DNA of 64,000 bases. Source: Lysobacteraceae bacterium. GTDB lineage: Bacteria > Bdellovibrionota > UBA1018 > JAGTJX01. Position numbers and translations under genes: made by a program. Location of the stretch: contig JAGTJX010000001.1 of NCBI GenBank assembly GCA_023657465.1, positions 586,358 through 650,357 on the forward strand, read 5' to 3'. Under the pieces are notes generated by a model. That model was not told the DNA's origin. It did not search any database and saw only the letters and a list, made by a program, of their open reading frames with translations. Shown here in pieces: positions 28,510 to 37,671 of this stretch (the first letter of the stretch is position 1; every line of letters begins with the position of its first letter).

Positions 28510-29172
28510 TTAGAGCTTCTTCATGAGCTCATCAGTCGCTTCACCAACAGCTTCTTGAATGGTTTCACCTAACATTGTTTGTTTGAACCCATGACCACCA
28601 GCTGAGACACCAGCTACTGAAAAGTCTAATCCTACTGACTGACCCTTCTGACTCTTCTTTGATCGAGCGGTTGCTAGTATCTTTCCAGTGGAAGTATCAA
28701 CGGCTCTAATCATAAGAGAGACTGTGGCTTCACTTATTTTCAGGCTGGGAGCTAGTTTTCCAATACCCAGTATTCCACCCATATCGAACCCAACTTTTGA
28801 TCCGTTTTGACAGAACTCAAAGCCGTCGACGACACCGATGAAGGTAATCTTGGCTTTTTTGAATCTGCCTTTTTGGATGGATTTGTCTTTCTCTGAGTTC
28901 AAGAGATCTACTTCACTTTCGTAGATGCTTCCAATCTGAGCTCTTTCGAGCACATCGTATTTATCGGTATCGTTTAATTTTTCTACGAGCACATCTGTGA
29001 ATGCATTTCCAAGATCTGAGAACCAGCTCCAACCGTGGCATCCAGCACCTTCTCGGTACGATGTCGCAGCTTTCTGCTTGAATGAATTCACTGATACGGT
29101 TGTTTTCTGGTCTACAGCTGACCATGCTGTAGTTGTACTGAGTGCGATCAGTACTGAGGTTATTTGTTTCAT
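28510..29172 (-). CDS. CsgG/HfaB-like exported protein
   Basis: 220 residues. An N-terminal signal (KQITSVLIALSTTTAWSA) is followed by TTVSVNSFKQKAA, then DLGNAFTDVLVEKLNDTDKYDVLERAQIG. The last is the characteristic pattern of the CsgG curli-assembly family (short-lived binding-fold domain, then VVERxxL). SLMIRAVDTSTGKILATARSK and the C-terminal ETIQEAVGEATDELMKKL also fit. There is no lipobox Cys, so it is not an obvious lipoprotein pore like CsgG itself, and it may be a soluble periplasmic relative. It stands alone on the minus strand, 48 bp from the next gene. Confidence 0.75.
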   Translation of the reverse strand: MKQITSVLIALSTTTAWSAVDQKTTVSVNSFKQKAATSYREGAGCHGWSWFSDLGNAFTDVLVEKLNDTDKYDVLERAQIGSIYESEVDLLNSEKDKSIQKGRFKKAKITFIGVVDGFEFCQNGSKVGFDMGGILGIGKLAPSLKISEATVSLMIRAVDTSTGKILATARSKKSQKGQSVGLDFSVAGVSAGGHGFKQTMLGETIQEAVGEATDELMKKL

Positions 29173-29220
29173 TATAGGACTCCTTCTTTCTCGTTTTGTT
29201 GTTGGTTTACGCAGACATCT

Positions 29221-30027
29221 TTAAAATGTGTATTTAGAGTGATGAAAAATTATTCCATCTGAAATATTAAAATTAGAAGGTATAAATTTTTTATATCTTG
29301 ATCTACTTAATAGCGCGATTACTATGCAATTCGAAGCGATTGCGCCACTCATCCATTTAGGATCATTGGGAGATAACTTTTCTAATTCATTCATTGTTAA
29401 ACTCATGAGATTTTTATGTATTTTTAAAAAATCACTTTTCTTGCAAAATCCAGAATAAATTGGGCAATTCAATTTTTTGAGATATTTTTTTTCTCCACCT
29501 GTATAAACAAATAATCCAAGAGGTTTTTTTATTTTTTTTAAAAGCCAGTCAATACATTCGCTAATTTTTCTTTCCTTAATTTCTGAATCAAGTTTAAACT
29601 TCTTGTTTAAGTCAGATATTCCGAATTTCAGCAGAAGTTCTGCGCCATCTTTTGAGATAATTTGAATGCTTCCACCACCAACATTAATAATATGATCCAC
29701 ATTAGGTGCTGATATAGCTTTTGTTATTAATTGCGCTTCTTTTCTTTGAGACAATGTTTGGTAATTAATATTGAAATCTGTGCAAACTCGCTCAACTATT
29801 TTTCTCGCAGTAACGTTTCTTCTCATTGCTGCGGTACCAACCGCAATAATCCTTGCAGTGGATTTTTTATATTCACTAATTGCAGATCTAATATTAGTCC
29901 GAATATATTTTTCTGATGGTTTCTTATCTAAAATTCGCCATGTAGTTGTTTTAAGGGCTTTAATTTTTTTATCATATAAATAAGTTTTAATACTATGACT
30001 TCCGAGATCAAGTATAAGTGTTTTCAT
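29221..30027 (-). CDS. Ppx/GppA-family phosphatase-like protein (AT-rich)
   Basis: 268 residues of the actin-like ATPase fold. Phosphate-1 motif LILDLGSHSIKTYLYD (residue 3), VGTAAMRRNVTARKIVERV (about 63) and TLSQRKEAQLITKA (about 90) match the Ppx/GppA order, and IINVGGGSIQII (about 113) is the phosphate-2 loop. The family hydrolyses exopolyphosphate or pppGpp. In the SGxEEA-like region the first acidic residue is Lys here, so activity may differ. It is shorter than Ppx and lacks the C-terminal HD domain. It overlaps the upstream gene by 4 nt. The gene is visibly AT-rich: two 60-base rows counted by hand gave 23% and 33% GC. This suggests transfer. Confidence 0.8.
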   Translation of the reverse strand: MKTLILDLGSHSIKTYLYDKKIKALKTTTWRILDKKPSEKYIRTNIRSAISEYKKSTARIIAVGTAAMRRNVTARKIVERVCTDFNINYQTLSQRKEAQLITKAISAPNVDHIINVGGGSIQIISKDGAELLLKFGISDLNKKFKLDSEIKERKISECIDWLLKKIKKPLGLFVYTGGEKKYLKKLNCPIYSGFCKKSDFLKIHKNLMSLTMNELEKLSPNDPKWMSGAIASNCIVIALLSRSRYKKFIPSNFNISDGIIFHHSKYTF

Positions 30028-30473
30028 AAATTTATTCCTTTATATGTAGAAGCTGAGTTTAAGATCATATGCGTACTGTTCTTTTGAACCCAGTTTGGAA
30101 AAACACTTTCTAACAGCCGACAGTATCCAGATAGATTTGGATCTTTTACAGGTTCTAATGAGAGAATTTGAATGCCTTGAGATACCGCATATCCCATTTC
30201 AAATGTAGCTGCTTTACCAATGTATCCATCGACATTGGCTAAAATCAGAAACGTTGACATACGAATTTTAGCTAGAATTGAGTCTTGAAGAGTTCTTGGA
30301 TCATGTACCGGATCTTCGTTTAGAATGATAAACTCTTGACCTGGGTTAACAATTCCTTCGCTGACGGGTGCTAAGACATTTATATGCTCAGACTGAAGAA
30401 AGTTCTTAATTTCTATCATTTCTTTAAAATGTTTTCTATAGGAGCCACTAATTACTGTATTTATTGAATTCAT
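30024..30473 (-). CDS. Nucleoside 2-deoxyribosyltransferase-like protein
   Basis: 149 residues from the ATG at 30473, which has AGAGAGGA about 7 nt upstream; a TTG 30 nt earlier lacks support. The N-terminus NTVISGSYRKHFKEMIEIK is a Rossmann-like opening. IRMSTFLILANVDGYIG and then AATFEMGYAVSQGIQI give the family pattern of a nucleotide-binding loop with a catalytic Glu before GYA. Members transfer or hydrolyse 2'-deoxyribosyl or ribosyl groups on nucleosides, and related folds act in nucleotide signalling and phage defence. It is coupled by ATGA to the Ppx/GppA-like gene and shares its AT-rich composition, so the two probably function together. Confidence 0.75.
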   Translation of the reverse strand: MNSINTVISGSYRKHFKEMIEIKNFLQSEHINVLAPVSEGIVNPGQEFIILNEDPVHDPRTLQDSILAKIRMSTFLILANVDGYIGKAATFEMGYAVSQGIQILSLEPVKDPNLSGYCRLLESVFPNWVQKNSTHMILNSASTYKGINL

Positions 30474-30580
30474 ATTTTTTCCTCTCTTAAATATCTTAAG
30501 CAATGGGCATGCCAGGGTGAGAGGCGATATATTGGAGTAGGTACTGTGTTTGATAGGAGTTGTAGGGGAATGCCTACAGC

Positions 30581-31729
30581 TTATGTAGTGATGAGCCTAC
30601 GAGTCGTTCTGTAAATCATCAGAGTAGTGATCATGACCATTGCTACACCCGAATAAGTTAGGATCGCATACCTCGTGCCTATTCCATTAGCTACCAGACC
30701 GCAGGTAGACATGGCTGTGATCATGAATAGGTTACTGACTGCCTGTTGGTACGAGAAGGCAGCGCTGTGATTAGATTTTGAGACGGTTTCATGAATCCAG
30801 ATGTTGCCTAAAATCTGTCTGATATTGAGGAAGAATCCGTAACCGATCGAACACAAAATAGCTTGAGTGTAAGTGACAGACAATGAATACGCGATGATGA
30901 TCGATAGCTCCATGAAGCAACTCAACTCTAGGAAAAACAAATGAGAGCTTCTAGGAATCCAGTTGATAATCGGTCTTGTGAATAGAATAAGTGCGTTAGA
31001 CACTGCAAACAATACTCCAATCTGAGTGGAGCTGCACTTCAGTTCATACTGTGCATAGAGTGCTTCAAGCGAGAACATCGCTCCTGTTCCAAGCCAAGTC
31101 ACGCCAATAATAATGAATACAGCGAGACCTTCTTTGCTGATTTTAAATGGAATGTTTATGGACAGGGGTTCATCTGGAGATATTATTTTACTTATTTTTA
31201 TTTTTGAAAACAGTCCAGCAATCAATACGAATGAGAGCGCATCCAGTAGGAGACATTTTTCAATTCCATAAGAATTGAGTAGTAAGCCAGCGAGCGCGAA
31301 TCCTATAGTTTTCGCGATGACATCAGTCGTTTGAACGATAGTGTTGGCTGACCTGATTTCTGATTTGGAGAATACATCAGGGATCACTGCTCTCTGTAGT
31401 GGAACATAAATCCCGTAGAAAACTCCTAGCCCAAAAGCAGTCAGGATCATCAATACGCGGTTATGAGTAAAAGGAATACAGAGGAGGAGAGTGGCTGCTG
31501 ATCCCAAGTAGGAATAGATCAGCGCCTTCTTCTTAGGTAATAGGTTCAGTTTATTCTTGAAAAAAAATCCAATCACGATGCTCGGAAGATATCTACCTAC
31601 TAAGTAGAGGCTAGCCCAGACAGCGGATTGAGATTGATTCCCTAGTAGTAACAGGAACGCTAGCATCGAGAATGCATCTCCTAGTCTCGATACGAAGAGG
31701 CCGATGATGAAGAGTAGATTGGGGGTCAT
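30581..31729 (-). CDS. MFS exporter, EntS/MFS_3-like
   Basis: 382 residues with twelve predicted spans. LFVSRLGDAFSMLAFLLLLG opens the first helix, FGLGVFYGIYVPLQRAVIPDVF follows helices 3-4, and IRSANTIVQTTDVIAKTIGFALAGLLL in helix 5 is the typical pattern of the EntS-like group (macrolide and siderophore exporters). The cytoplasmic loop is short. It is the last gene of the 30.6-38.9 kb operon, overlapping the JmjC gene by ATGA. I infer export of a small molecule made or modified by the upstream enzymes. The substrate is unknown. Confidence 0.82.
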   Translation of the reverse strand: MTPNLLFIIGLFVSRLGDAFSMLAFLLLLGNQSQSAVWASLYLVGRYLPSIVIGFFFKNKLNLLPKKKALIYSYLGSAATLLLCIPFTHNRVLMILTAFGLGVFYGIYVPLQRAVIPDVFSKSEIRSANTIVQTTDVIAKTIGFALAGLLLNSYGIEKCLLLDALSFVLIAGLFSKIKISKIISPDEPLSINIPFKISKEGLAVFIIIGVTWLGTGAMFSLEALYAQYELKCSSTQIGVLFAVSNALILFTRPIINWIPRSSHLFFLELSCFMELSIIIAYSLSVTYTQAILCSIGYGFFLNIRQILGNIWIHETVSKSNHSAAFSYQQAVSNLFMITAMSTCGLVANGIGTRYAILTYSGVAMVMITTLMIYRTTRRLITT

Positions 31730-32553
31730 TTTACGGAGGTAAGGATTCTAGGTTTTGCCTTAGCTTTATCAACCCACCAGTTCACCATCAGAGATGGAGT
31801 GAGTGTCTCAACATAATGAAACCAACCAGCTGGCAAGTACAGAGTTTCATCGGGTCCACATATGAATTGTGTGTGAGTGATGTGATTTTTTTTTAACCAT
31901 TCCAATCCACCTAGTTTATTCAAATCTATGCTGCTCGTATGTAAGTCCGTCGCTAGATCAGGAAAAGGTACACTCACTTCCAAGTCAGGATAGTGCTGAA
32001 TCGGAACAAGTGTCCAACGCTTGGATCCAACAATATGAACAGCAAAATTGTCTAATCCATCGGTGTGCAGTGGTGTGATGGCTCCAGAAGGGCCTAACCA
32101 TAGACTGGGTTGCATAAACAAGTTTTGTGAATAGAGGTCTGGAGGTAATGCCCAAGCGGGAAGAAGTGAATCTTGAGAAAGTTTGTAATTGCCCAGATAA
32201 CCAATTTTATCAATCTGGTTATTTTTTTTTAGATTCAATAAATATTCTGAAAATTGCGATTCATAAGTTTTGCGATTATACGCATACTCTTTGGGATCGC
32301 TGAAGTTTCCAATTCTAACTTGAATTTTTTTGTCATTAAACTGTTCTAACCAGCGGATTACTTCGGATGACTCTAGCGATAATTGAGAATCTAGATTTGA
32401 CTGAATAATGATGGGAAGATTTGTTTCTTTTTTTACTTCTCTTTTAAACTCTATTGGCGTGCAGTGAATGATTTTACAGTCCTCTTGTCGAATATGAGGA
32501 GACTTTTCATAAAGTTGAGATAAAAACCCTAGCGAATGAATTTTTTTATTCAT
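31726..32553 (-). CDS. JmjC/cupin-like Fe(II)-2-oxoglutarate-dependent hydroxylase
   Basis: 275 residues. The core of the cupin_8/JmjC family is clear: LWLGPSGAITPLHTDGLDNF (HxD iron ligands, about residue 160), VHIVGSKRWTLVP, and TLYLPAGWFHYVETL (second His, about 245), followed by NWW. Family members hydroxylate proteins (FIH, YcfD) or amino acids and peptides. The N-terminal 120 residues are less conserved. It overlaps the lipocalin-like gene by 8 nt and the MFS gene by 4 nt. With a carboxylate-amine ligase and exporter in the same operon, tailoring of a small peptide-like product is plausible, but a protein substrate cannot be excluded. Confidence 0.85.
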   Translation of the reverse strand: MNKKIHSLGFLSQLYEKSPHIRQEDCKIIHCTPIEFKREVKKETNLPIIIQSNLDSQLSLESSEVIRWLEQFNDKKIQVRIGNFSDPKEYAYNRKTYESQFSEYLLNLKKNNQIDKIGYLGNYKLSQDSLLPAWALPPDLYSQNLFMQPSLWLGPSGAITPLHTDGLDNFAVHIVGSKRWTLVPIQHYPDLEVSVPFPDLATDLHTSSIDLNKLGGLEWLKKNHITHTQFICGPDETLYLPAGWFHYVETLTPSLMVNWWVDKAKAKPRILTSVK

Positions 32554-32923
32554 TTGAATACTCGTAAATTTTTTTCCAAAGCACGACGTGATTAGTTTGA
32601 TTTTTGTTTTCAGTAGACAGAGTGAGGAGGTCGTTTTCTATTTTAACTTTTCTGATGAGTTCTTGATTTTTATAGTCTTCTAGTATTGTTTCAGTGACAT
32701 GATGAATGACTTTCTCGCTTTCGGTACGATATGTGCCACTATACGCAATTACGTCTCTACCGAAAGTACCTGAGCCCTGATCTCTCATGATAGAGACATT
32801 CATATGTGAATTGGGGTGGTAGATGAGTAGTCCACGGAAGCCTGTACCTGTATCGATCTCTTTTCCATTAGCATCATAACTTTTGTATTCAATGAGCTGA
32901 TAAGCTCCAGCAATACTCTTCAT
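32546..32923 (-). CDS. Lipocalin-like domain protein
   Basis: 125 residues without signal peptide. SIAGAYQLIEYKSYDANGKEI is a typical first strand of small bacterial lipocalin-like proteins (Lipocalin_5 type). FRGLLIYHPNSHMNVSIMRDQ, AYSGTYR and LIRKVKIENDLLTLST supply further strands, and the end LWKKI fits. Relatives appear in biosynthetic clusters as small-molecule binding or cyclase-like proteins, though many have no known role. Translationally coupled on both sides (ATGA with the cyclase gene upstream, 8-nt overlap downstream). Confidence 0.75.
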   Translation of the reverse strand: MKSIAGAYQLIEYKSYDANGKEIDTGTGFRGLLIYHPNSHMNVSIMRDQGSGTFGRDVIAYSGTYRTESEKVIHHVTETILEDYKNQELIRKVKIENDLLTLSTENKNQTNHVVLWKKIYEYSNE

Positions 32924-35754
32924 GCTGCCCTTTCGTGTTTCTCTGTATCAGGAAGGCTGAGTTCATAGGGCGTTTCAAGTGAGCCAGGTACGGGTTTTTC
33001 GATGACACGACTTTTCAGTGAGCTCCAACCAGAGAGGATATTTCCGAGTACAAAAAGCACTCCTGATTCTGTTTTACAAAGTTGCTCAAACTTTGAACAT
33101 ACGGCCATTGATGATCCTACGATGCTCCAAGCTGAGGTGACATTCGTACGGATGTCTCTCGATATATCTCCGTGAACAAGACAAGCTCGGAAAGAATTAT
33201 TTTTCTCCAAATGAATATATCCAGGGAATCGTGCAATCATTTTTTCGTAAACATATAAACGAACTTCATCATAGAGAGAAGCCAGTAGAATTGAATCAAC
33301 TGAGCTTTTTGCGCCGGCACGAGTGTAATAAAACGCATCCCAAACAGTCATTTGGAGTTCGAAGCCATACTTAGTTCCTATTTTTTCCAACTCTGCATTC
33401 ATGTTTTCTGAAAATGAAAGCCATTGTTCTGCTCCGAAATGCTGTGAGATTTTTGTACTACCGCGGATGTCGATCATGAAGAGATATCCGGTTTCATCTA
33501 TTCGTGCATTCTCTCCATTGAGAAGTTTGGAGAGAGCTTTTTTAGGTACAAATCCAGTGAGTGCTTTTTTAGCTGTTTCCGTTTCATGTGAAATCATGAC
33601 TGTATGGACCGCGGCTCGGATAGTGGAAGCAATCAGTTGTAGGGCGTCTTCGATCGGTGCAGTATAGGTACCCACGACTGGTGACTCTAGCCAGAGGACT
33701 CCCCACGGGGATGATTTTTCACTGCTATGATCGAATATTGGAATCGCAGCACAGCTTCGAGTTTGATTCAGTGAGAAGATTTCATTTGAAGTGGGGTGAA
33801 CTACATTACTAATCCATTGAGTGTCACCAATAGTGACAATTTTTTCTTTATTGATGGCGAGAGGGAGAGGTCCTTGTTCGTTATTTTTGTTCGCAAAGAA
33901 TCTCAAGCCTCTATACAGAGTTTCAGCCTTGGGGTTATGACCGCTCATTTGTTGAATGAGGATTTCTCGGTTTTCAGCGTTGAATCGACCAATAAGGCAT
34001 GCGCTCTTCAGTTCAAAGGAGAGCAGTTTTGAAATTCGATCCATAAGGATCTCTAGATTAGTTTCATGGAGTGAAAATTCTTCAATAGATTTTGAGATTT
34101 TTTGAGCATGATACATGCTTTCTGTTTGTTGAAGAGACATTTTGGATTTGATGAATGTCTCAAAAAATGGAAGCAGTGAATTCATCACAGTTCTAAACTC
34201 GATATCTCGAATATTGCCAGTATGGTTTTCGGAGTCGTAATCAGTAAAAGCCACAGCACCTATTGCATCTCCATTCGAAAAAACAGGAATGACAGAGAAT
34301 GGGCTTTTGCTCTTGTAGCGTTGGAGTTCACCTTTTCTGATATCGACAGCAAGTGAGCTACCGGGATCAATATGCCAGAGAGATGTTTTGGTAGACATGC
34401 AGTGTGCAACAAAAGGAGGAAGCGAGGAAAGAAGGTCAGACTCAATCTTTTTCTGCCCAGATAAGTAACGAATGACGTGGGTAGGACCACCGTAGGAGAA
34501 TAAAAACACAGAGAATCTCTCAACATTAAAATTTTTACAAAAATGAGCAACACCTTCGGGCAGTTCTAGGGACTGTTTTCTGTCGTTGGATTGATTTTTT
34601 AGATCAGATACCCAGCGGAGACTTGTGAAAAGAGATGCCACTCGTTTTAGATATTCAGAAAAAACTACTGACTGATAGGAGAGTAAAAAAAGGAAAGTCA
34701 TGATCGATGATGGCAGGTAGAGATTGTAGTTTTGAAACTTGAGTCCATCAGATAGTACGGCTAGAGAGTAGAATCCGAGAAGAAATGGAGTAGGGGAGCG
34801 AACAGCGAGTAGAAAAAACACTGCTCCAGAGGCAATAAGTAGATAACCATAATAAACACCGTATGAGGGTATGCAGACATAAATAAAAGCTAGAATGTGC
34901 GCAACAGTAAAATTAAAGAACAGATTCTTATTCAAAAATTTACTCAAGATGTTCTTATTGTTCAGTGTTGTGAATTTTGTAAAAAAAGGAACCATCAGAG
35001 CCGACATTGCTAGCCATACCATAAATCTAACAGCGACTTCATTTTGTAATAACTCTGGAATCAAAGGTTGAATCATTCCTGATCTAAGACTTAAGTAAAT
35101 TATTAGCTCCCACGATATTGCCCCAATATTGCGTGAAATGTTAAGCAGTTTTCCTAAAAATATTGTTAATACTGAAATGGTAAAAAACGCGCCAACTAGT
35201 AAAAGAAGTAGTGGAGTTAGAAAAATTTCGGTTAGTTTTCTGATTTTCTGGAGAGTTTTAAAATCTGAATAAATCAAAGGGCCGTCGATATGGCCTGTTC
35301 TTTGTGTATAGCCACTCGGTGAGTAAGATTGAATTTTGATTGTAGTTTCTTTGCATGTACTGGCATCTATGATTTGATATATGCTAAGCGATTCGATTGG
35401 AGATTGTTCTGTTAATTGTTTAGTTTGAGATTGAAGAGGTATATTTGTATCTCCGCAGAATGCACTATAAGAAAAAATCATAATTCCAATACCTATATGT
35501 GAATAATTACTTTTTCTTGGAATAATGTATTCATCTCGACATTGGAGATTTTTTTTAATGAGATCTTCGTCTAGCCCTGCTTGACAATTAGATTTAAATT
35601 TTTTCAGATCTCCCATCCATTCAACTTCATTACTCCATTTAAGGTGTGAGTAATTACCGACTAATGTAGGGCCGTATCCAATCACGATGCAAGCAATTCC
35701 TATACTTAGATGTAACCAGTGTTTTCGAATGAGATTAACAATTTTCAAATTCAC
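32920..35754 (-). CDS. Membrane-bound GAF-domain class III adenylate/guanylate cyclase
   Basis: 944 residues from a GTG start overlapping the previous stop (GTGA). One N-terminal span (about 14-32), a periplasmic segment of about 150 residues, then a bundle of about seven spans (190-370). Two GAF-like regions follow (about 390-530 and 560-735). The class III catalytic domain spans about 750-925: FMIDIRGSTKI carries the first metal Asp and VWDAFYYTR the second. LVHGDISRDIRTNVTSAWSIVGSSM fits the rest of the fold. It makes cAMP (or cGMP) in response to membrane and GAF inputs. It lies in a tightly coupled operon with a PilZ protein, and the divergent PP2C gene encodes a cyclic-nucleotide domain. 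Confidence 0.88.
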   Translation of the reverse strand: MNLKIVNLIRKHWLHLSIGIACIVIGYGPTLVGNYSHLKWSNEVEWMGDLKKFKSNCQAGLDEDLIKKNLQCRDEYIIPRKSNYSHIGIGIMIFSYSAFCGDTNIPLQSQTKQLTEQSPIESLSIYQIIDASTCKETTIKIQSYSPSGYTQRTGHIDGPLIYSDFKTLQKIRKLTEIFLTPLLLLLVGAFFTISVLTIFLGKLLNISRNIGAISWELIIYLSLRSGMIQPLIPELLQNEVAVRFMVWLAMSALMVPFFTKFTTLNNKNILSKFLNKNLFFNFTVAHILAFIYVCIPSYGVYYGYLLIASGAVFFLLAVRSPTPFLLGFYSLAVLSDGLKFQNYNLYLPSSIMTFLFLLSYQSVVFSEYLKRVASLFTSLRWVSDLKNQSNDRKQSLELPEGVAHFCKNFNVERFSVFLFSYGGPTHVIRYLSGQKKIESDLLSSLPPFVAHCMSTKTSLWHIDPGSSLAVDIRKGELQRYKSKSPFSVIPVFSNGDAIGAVAFTDYDSENHTGNIRDIEFRTVMNSLLPFFETFIKSKMSLQQTESMYHAQKISKSIEEFSLHETNLEILMDRISKLLSFELKSACLIGRFNAENREILIQQMSGHNPKAETLYRGLRFFANKNNEQGPLPLAINKEKIVTIGDTQWISNVVHPTSNEIFSLNQTRSCAAIPIFDHSSEKSSPWGVLWLESPVVGTYTAPIEDALQLIASTIRAAVHTVMISHETETAKKALTGFVPKKALSKLLNGENARIDETGYLFMIDIRGSTKISQHFGAEQWLSFSENMNAELEKIGTKYGFELQMTVWDAFYYTRAGAKSSVDSILLASLYDEVRLYVYEKMIARFPGYIHLEKNNSFRACLVHGDISRDIRTNVTSAWSIVGSSMAVCSKFEQLCKTESGVLFVLGNILSGWSSLKSRVIEKPVPGSLETPYELSLPDTEKHERAA

Positions 35755-36032
35755 GAATCACCAGCTTTTTTAAAATAATCAAATGATTCTGGGTATACGA
35801 TAGAATACAACAAGCCGGCTTCCCCTTCTTCGTTAGTAAGCACTAGGGTGCCTGGAGAGCTTGGAAAGTGATATTTCATCCATTCATTCATTTCTAGAAT
35901 CGTTTCAGTATCTGGATTTTTACTTTTATCAAGAGGTATTAGCGTAGCGACTTCTGAGGTTTTGTTTAGATTGATAACTACATCTAAATTTTGTGCTATC
36001 AAAAGATACTTAGAGCTTTTGGTAGTAACCAA
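35751..36032 (-). pseudogene. C-terminal fragment of the frameshifted PilZ protein
   Basis: About 93 codons reading VTTKSSKYLLIAQNLDVVIN and ending at YFDYFKKAGDS. It has no start codon context of its own, and its beginning overlaps the preceding fragment. Adding one T to the T5 tract (minus strand) at 36031-36035 joins it in frame to the 35999-36346 fragment. The content looks like continuing beta strands of the same protein. It overlaps the GTG of the cyclase by 4 nt, so it is the natural 3' end of the gene upstream of the cyclase. Confidence 0.7.
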
Positions 36033-36346
36033 AAATAGCGTCTTTTGAAACTGCCGCCACTTTGATTAATTGCTGTGGTTAGTGCCGGTGAGCCGAAGCC
36101 GTTTTCGTCAAATCCTAGTAATACAGCAAGTTTTTTATGATTATTATTACTTATATTGTCTGATGTTTTATGAATCAGCTCATACTGGTGAGTTTGGATT
36201 TCTAGAAAAGAAATATTGTTAACTATTTTTTTCTCGATACTCGGATTAGTACGAATATAGTCTCCCCAGAATTGTGAATATACTTCGTCTGAGTGCTCAG
36301 TTAGATGTGACTGAAAACCCTTCCAAAAGGGGTGATCTTTTTCCAA
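35999..36346 (-). pseudogene. Middle fragment of the frameshifted PilZ protein
   Basis: About 115 codons (EKDHPFWKGFQSHLTEHSDE...), overlapping the PilZ open frame by about 45 nt in another frame. One added A in the A5 tract (minus strand) at 36338-36342 fuses it to the upstream frame as ...CVWKKDHPFWKGF. There is no ribosome-binding site at its apparent ATG. Restoring both tracts gives one 640-residue protein across 35751-37671. The break may be real decay, phase variation or sequencing error. Confidence 0.7.
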
Positions 36347-37671
36347 ACGCAGAGTATTTTGGGTCTAGGTATTGATTGCATGCAGGATTCAGTAAAGCTT
36401 CTTAAAAAAAGTGGGATAAAATTTTTAGAAAGTGAAGTGCTTTTGTCTATTGATCCTGCAACATCACTAGTGAACCAATAATTATCCCCCACTTGAACGG
36501 CGCTGATATGGCCATGAATTCCATTTTCAGAAGATTCAATCCATCGGTGAATCCACGGGAGTTTCATGATGTCTGAGTAAAGTGATTGTGATGTAGATGC
36601 CTTGCGATTGCTTAGATTCTTTACGAACCCGGCTGCAAATGCTCCTGATACACAAAACAGATCTAGTAGTGCCTCTGGGTCATAAGTCTGTGCAGTGAGA
36701 TTGTCTAGCATTGAGGTTGAAATGTATTTCAACCAATGAACTCTATCTGACGTAGTTCCTTCCACAATCTCAAAGCGAATGGAGTTACCTATGAAGCCTA
36801 CGACCTGAATCCCTAAAGTAGTACCTAGCACTCGTGTTCGGTAGCCTATAGGAAACAGAGTAGAATGGGTTTTAAGTTCTGGCTCCCACAGAAATCCAAC
36901 AACAGAAGCGTTCAAGATCGTTCCCTCGATTTCAAGCGAGTTCGTTAGATCTGATCTGATGCTGAGTCTGGTTTTAGTTTCCCAGCGAGTATTCAGTCTT
37001 CTTTCGCTGTGTTCAAAGAAGCCCTCATCAGGTTTTTTGTTGTTTTCGACTTCCTGTAGAATTCCTGCCTGGTACAGGGTTGTGTCTGATTGTTTTTCGA
37101 TGACCTCTGATCTCATCAGAAGACCGTTGAGTTCGACTGCTCCACTTTTCAGTTTAATCGTACCAGTCACTCGTGTGGTGTTTGTAATCGGAAACTGGCT
37201 AGAAACTTCGATCGTGCAGCCCACTCCCGTCCTCGATAAGTCAATGACGTTCAGGGATGCTAATGTGTGAATGTTGTCCGTGTTTAAGACCACTTCATGT
37301 GTTTGGCCACTTGTTAGTTTAACTCTGTGGTTATGATCATCTCTGTGATTGAGTAACTGCGCATCGTTTGGAATTACGGATTTTAATTCAGAAGTAGATG
37401 CAAACTCAAGTTTGAACTCTGCTGAAAACTTGGGAAATCCTATTCGAGCAGTACAGATTGTGTCTGAAGCGGCTTCGTTTGTTTGCTTGAAAACAACATA
37501 ACGAGTTTCGTTTCTCTCGCGAGTACTGTTTTCGATGACTTCTACAATCTCTGTGACTATTTTTTTGTCCTTAAATTCAAGTACTACTGGACGTTTGCTG
37601 TAGAGAGCTTCTTTCAGGAGTCCGCTGACGTGTCTAGAGTCGTTGATTTGTTTTATGGAGGCTTTTTTCAT
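36301..37671 (-). CDS. PilZ-domain protein (c-di-GMP effector), probably truncated by frameshift
   Basis: The intact reading frame gives 456 residues. Two PilZ-like modules are visible: NHRVKLTSG ... VIDLSRTGVGC (about 115-165, RxxxR-like plus DxSxxG) and ERRLNTRWETKTRL ... LNASVVGFLW (about 225-265, RRxxxR plus NxSxxG). These residues bind cyclic di-GMP in the family. The region after 330 (GHISAVQVGDNYWFTSDVAG) is a further domain I cannot name, which continues in two shifted downstream frames. The last 20 residues here are therefore probably out of frame. The gene overlaps gcs2 by 4 nt. Confidence 0.75.
   Translation of the reverse strand: MKKASIKQINDSRHVSGLLKEALYSKRPVVLEFKDKKIVTEIVEVIENSTRERNETRYVVFKQTNEAASDTICTARIGFPKFSAEFKLEFASTSELKSVIPNDAQLLNHRDDHNHRVKLTSGQTHEVVLNTDNIHTLASLNVIDLSRTGVGCTIEVSSQFPITNTTRVTGTIKLKSGAVELNGLLMRSEVIEKQSDTTLYQAGILQEVENNKKPDEGFFEHSERRLNTRWETKTRLSIRSDLTNSLEIEGTILNASVVGFLWEPELKTHSTLFPIGYRTRVLGTTLGIQVVGFIGNSIRFEIVEGTTSDRVHWLKYISTSMLDNLTAQTYDPEALLDLFCVSGAFAAGFVKNLSNRKASTSQSLYSDIMKLPWIHRWIESSENGIHGHISAVQVGDNYWFTSDVAGSIDKSTSLSKNFIPLFLRSFTESCMQSIPRPKILCVWKKITPFGRVFSHI

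Noticed and set aside
36330-36350. Programmed -1 frameshifting at the GAAAAAG tract in the PilZ gene
   Set aside because: The heptamer is not a full X-XXY-YYZ slippery site (G instead of A at the first position), no downstream stimulatory stem is obvious, and a second tract shows the same one-base loss, so simple indels are more likely.
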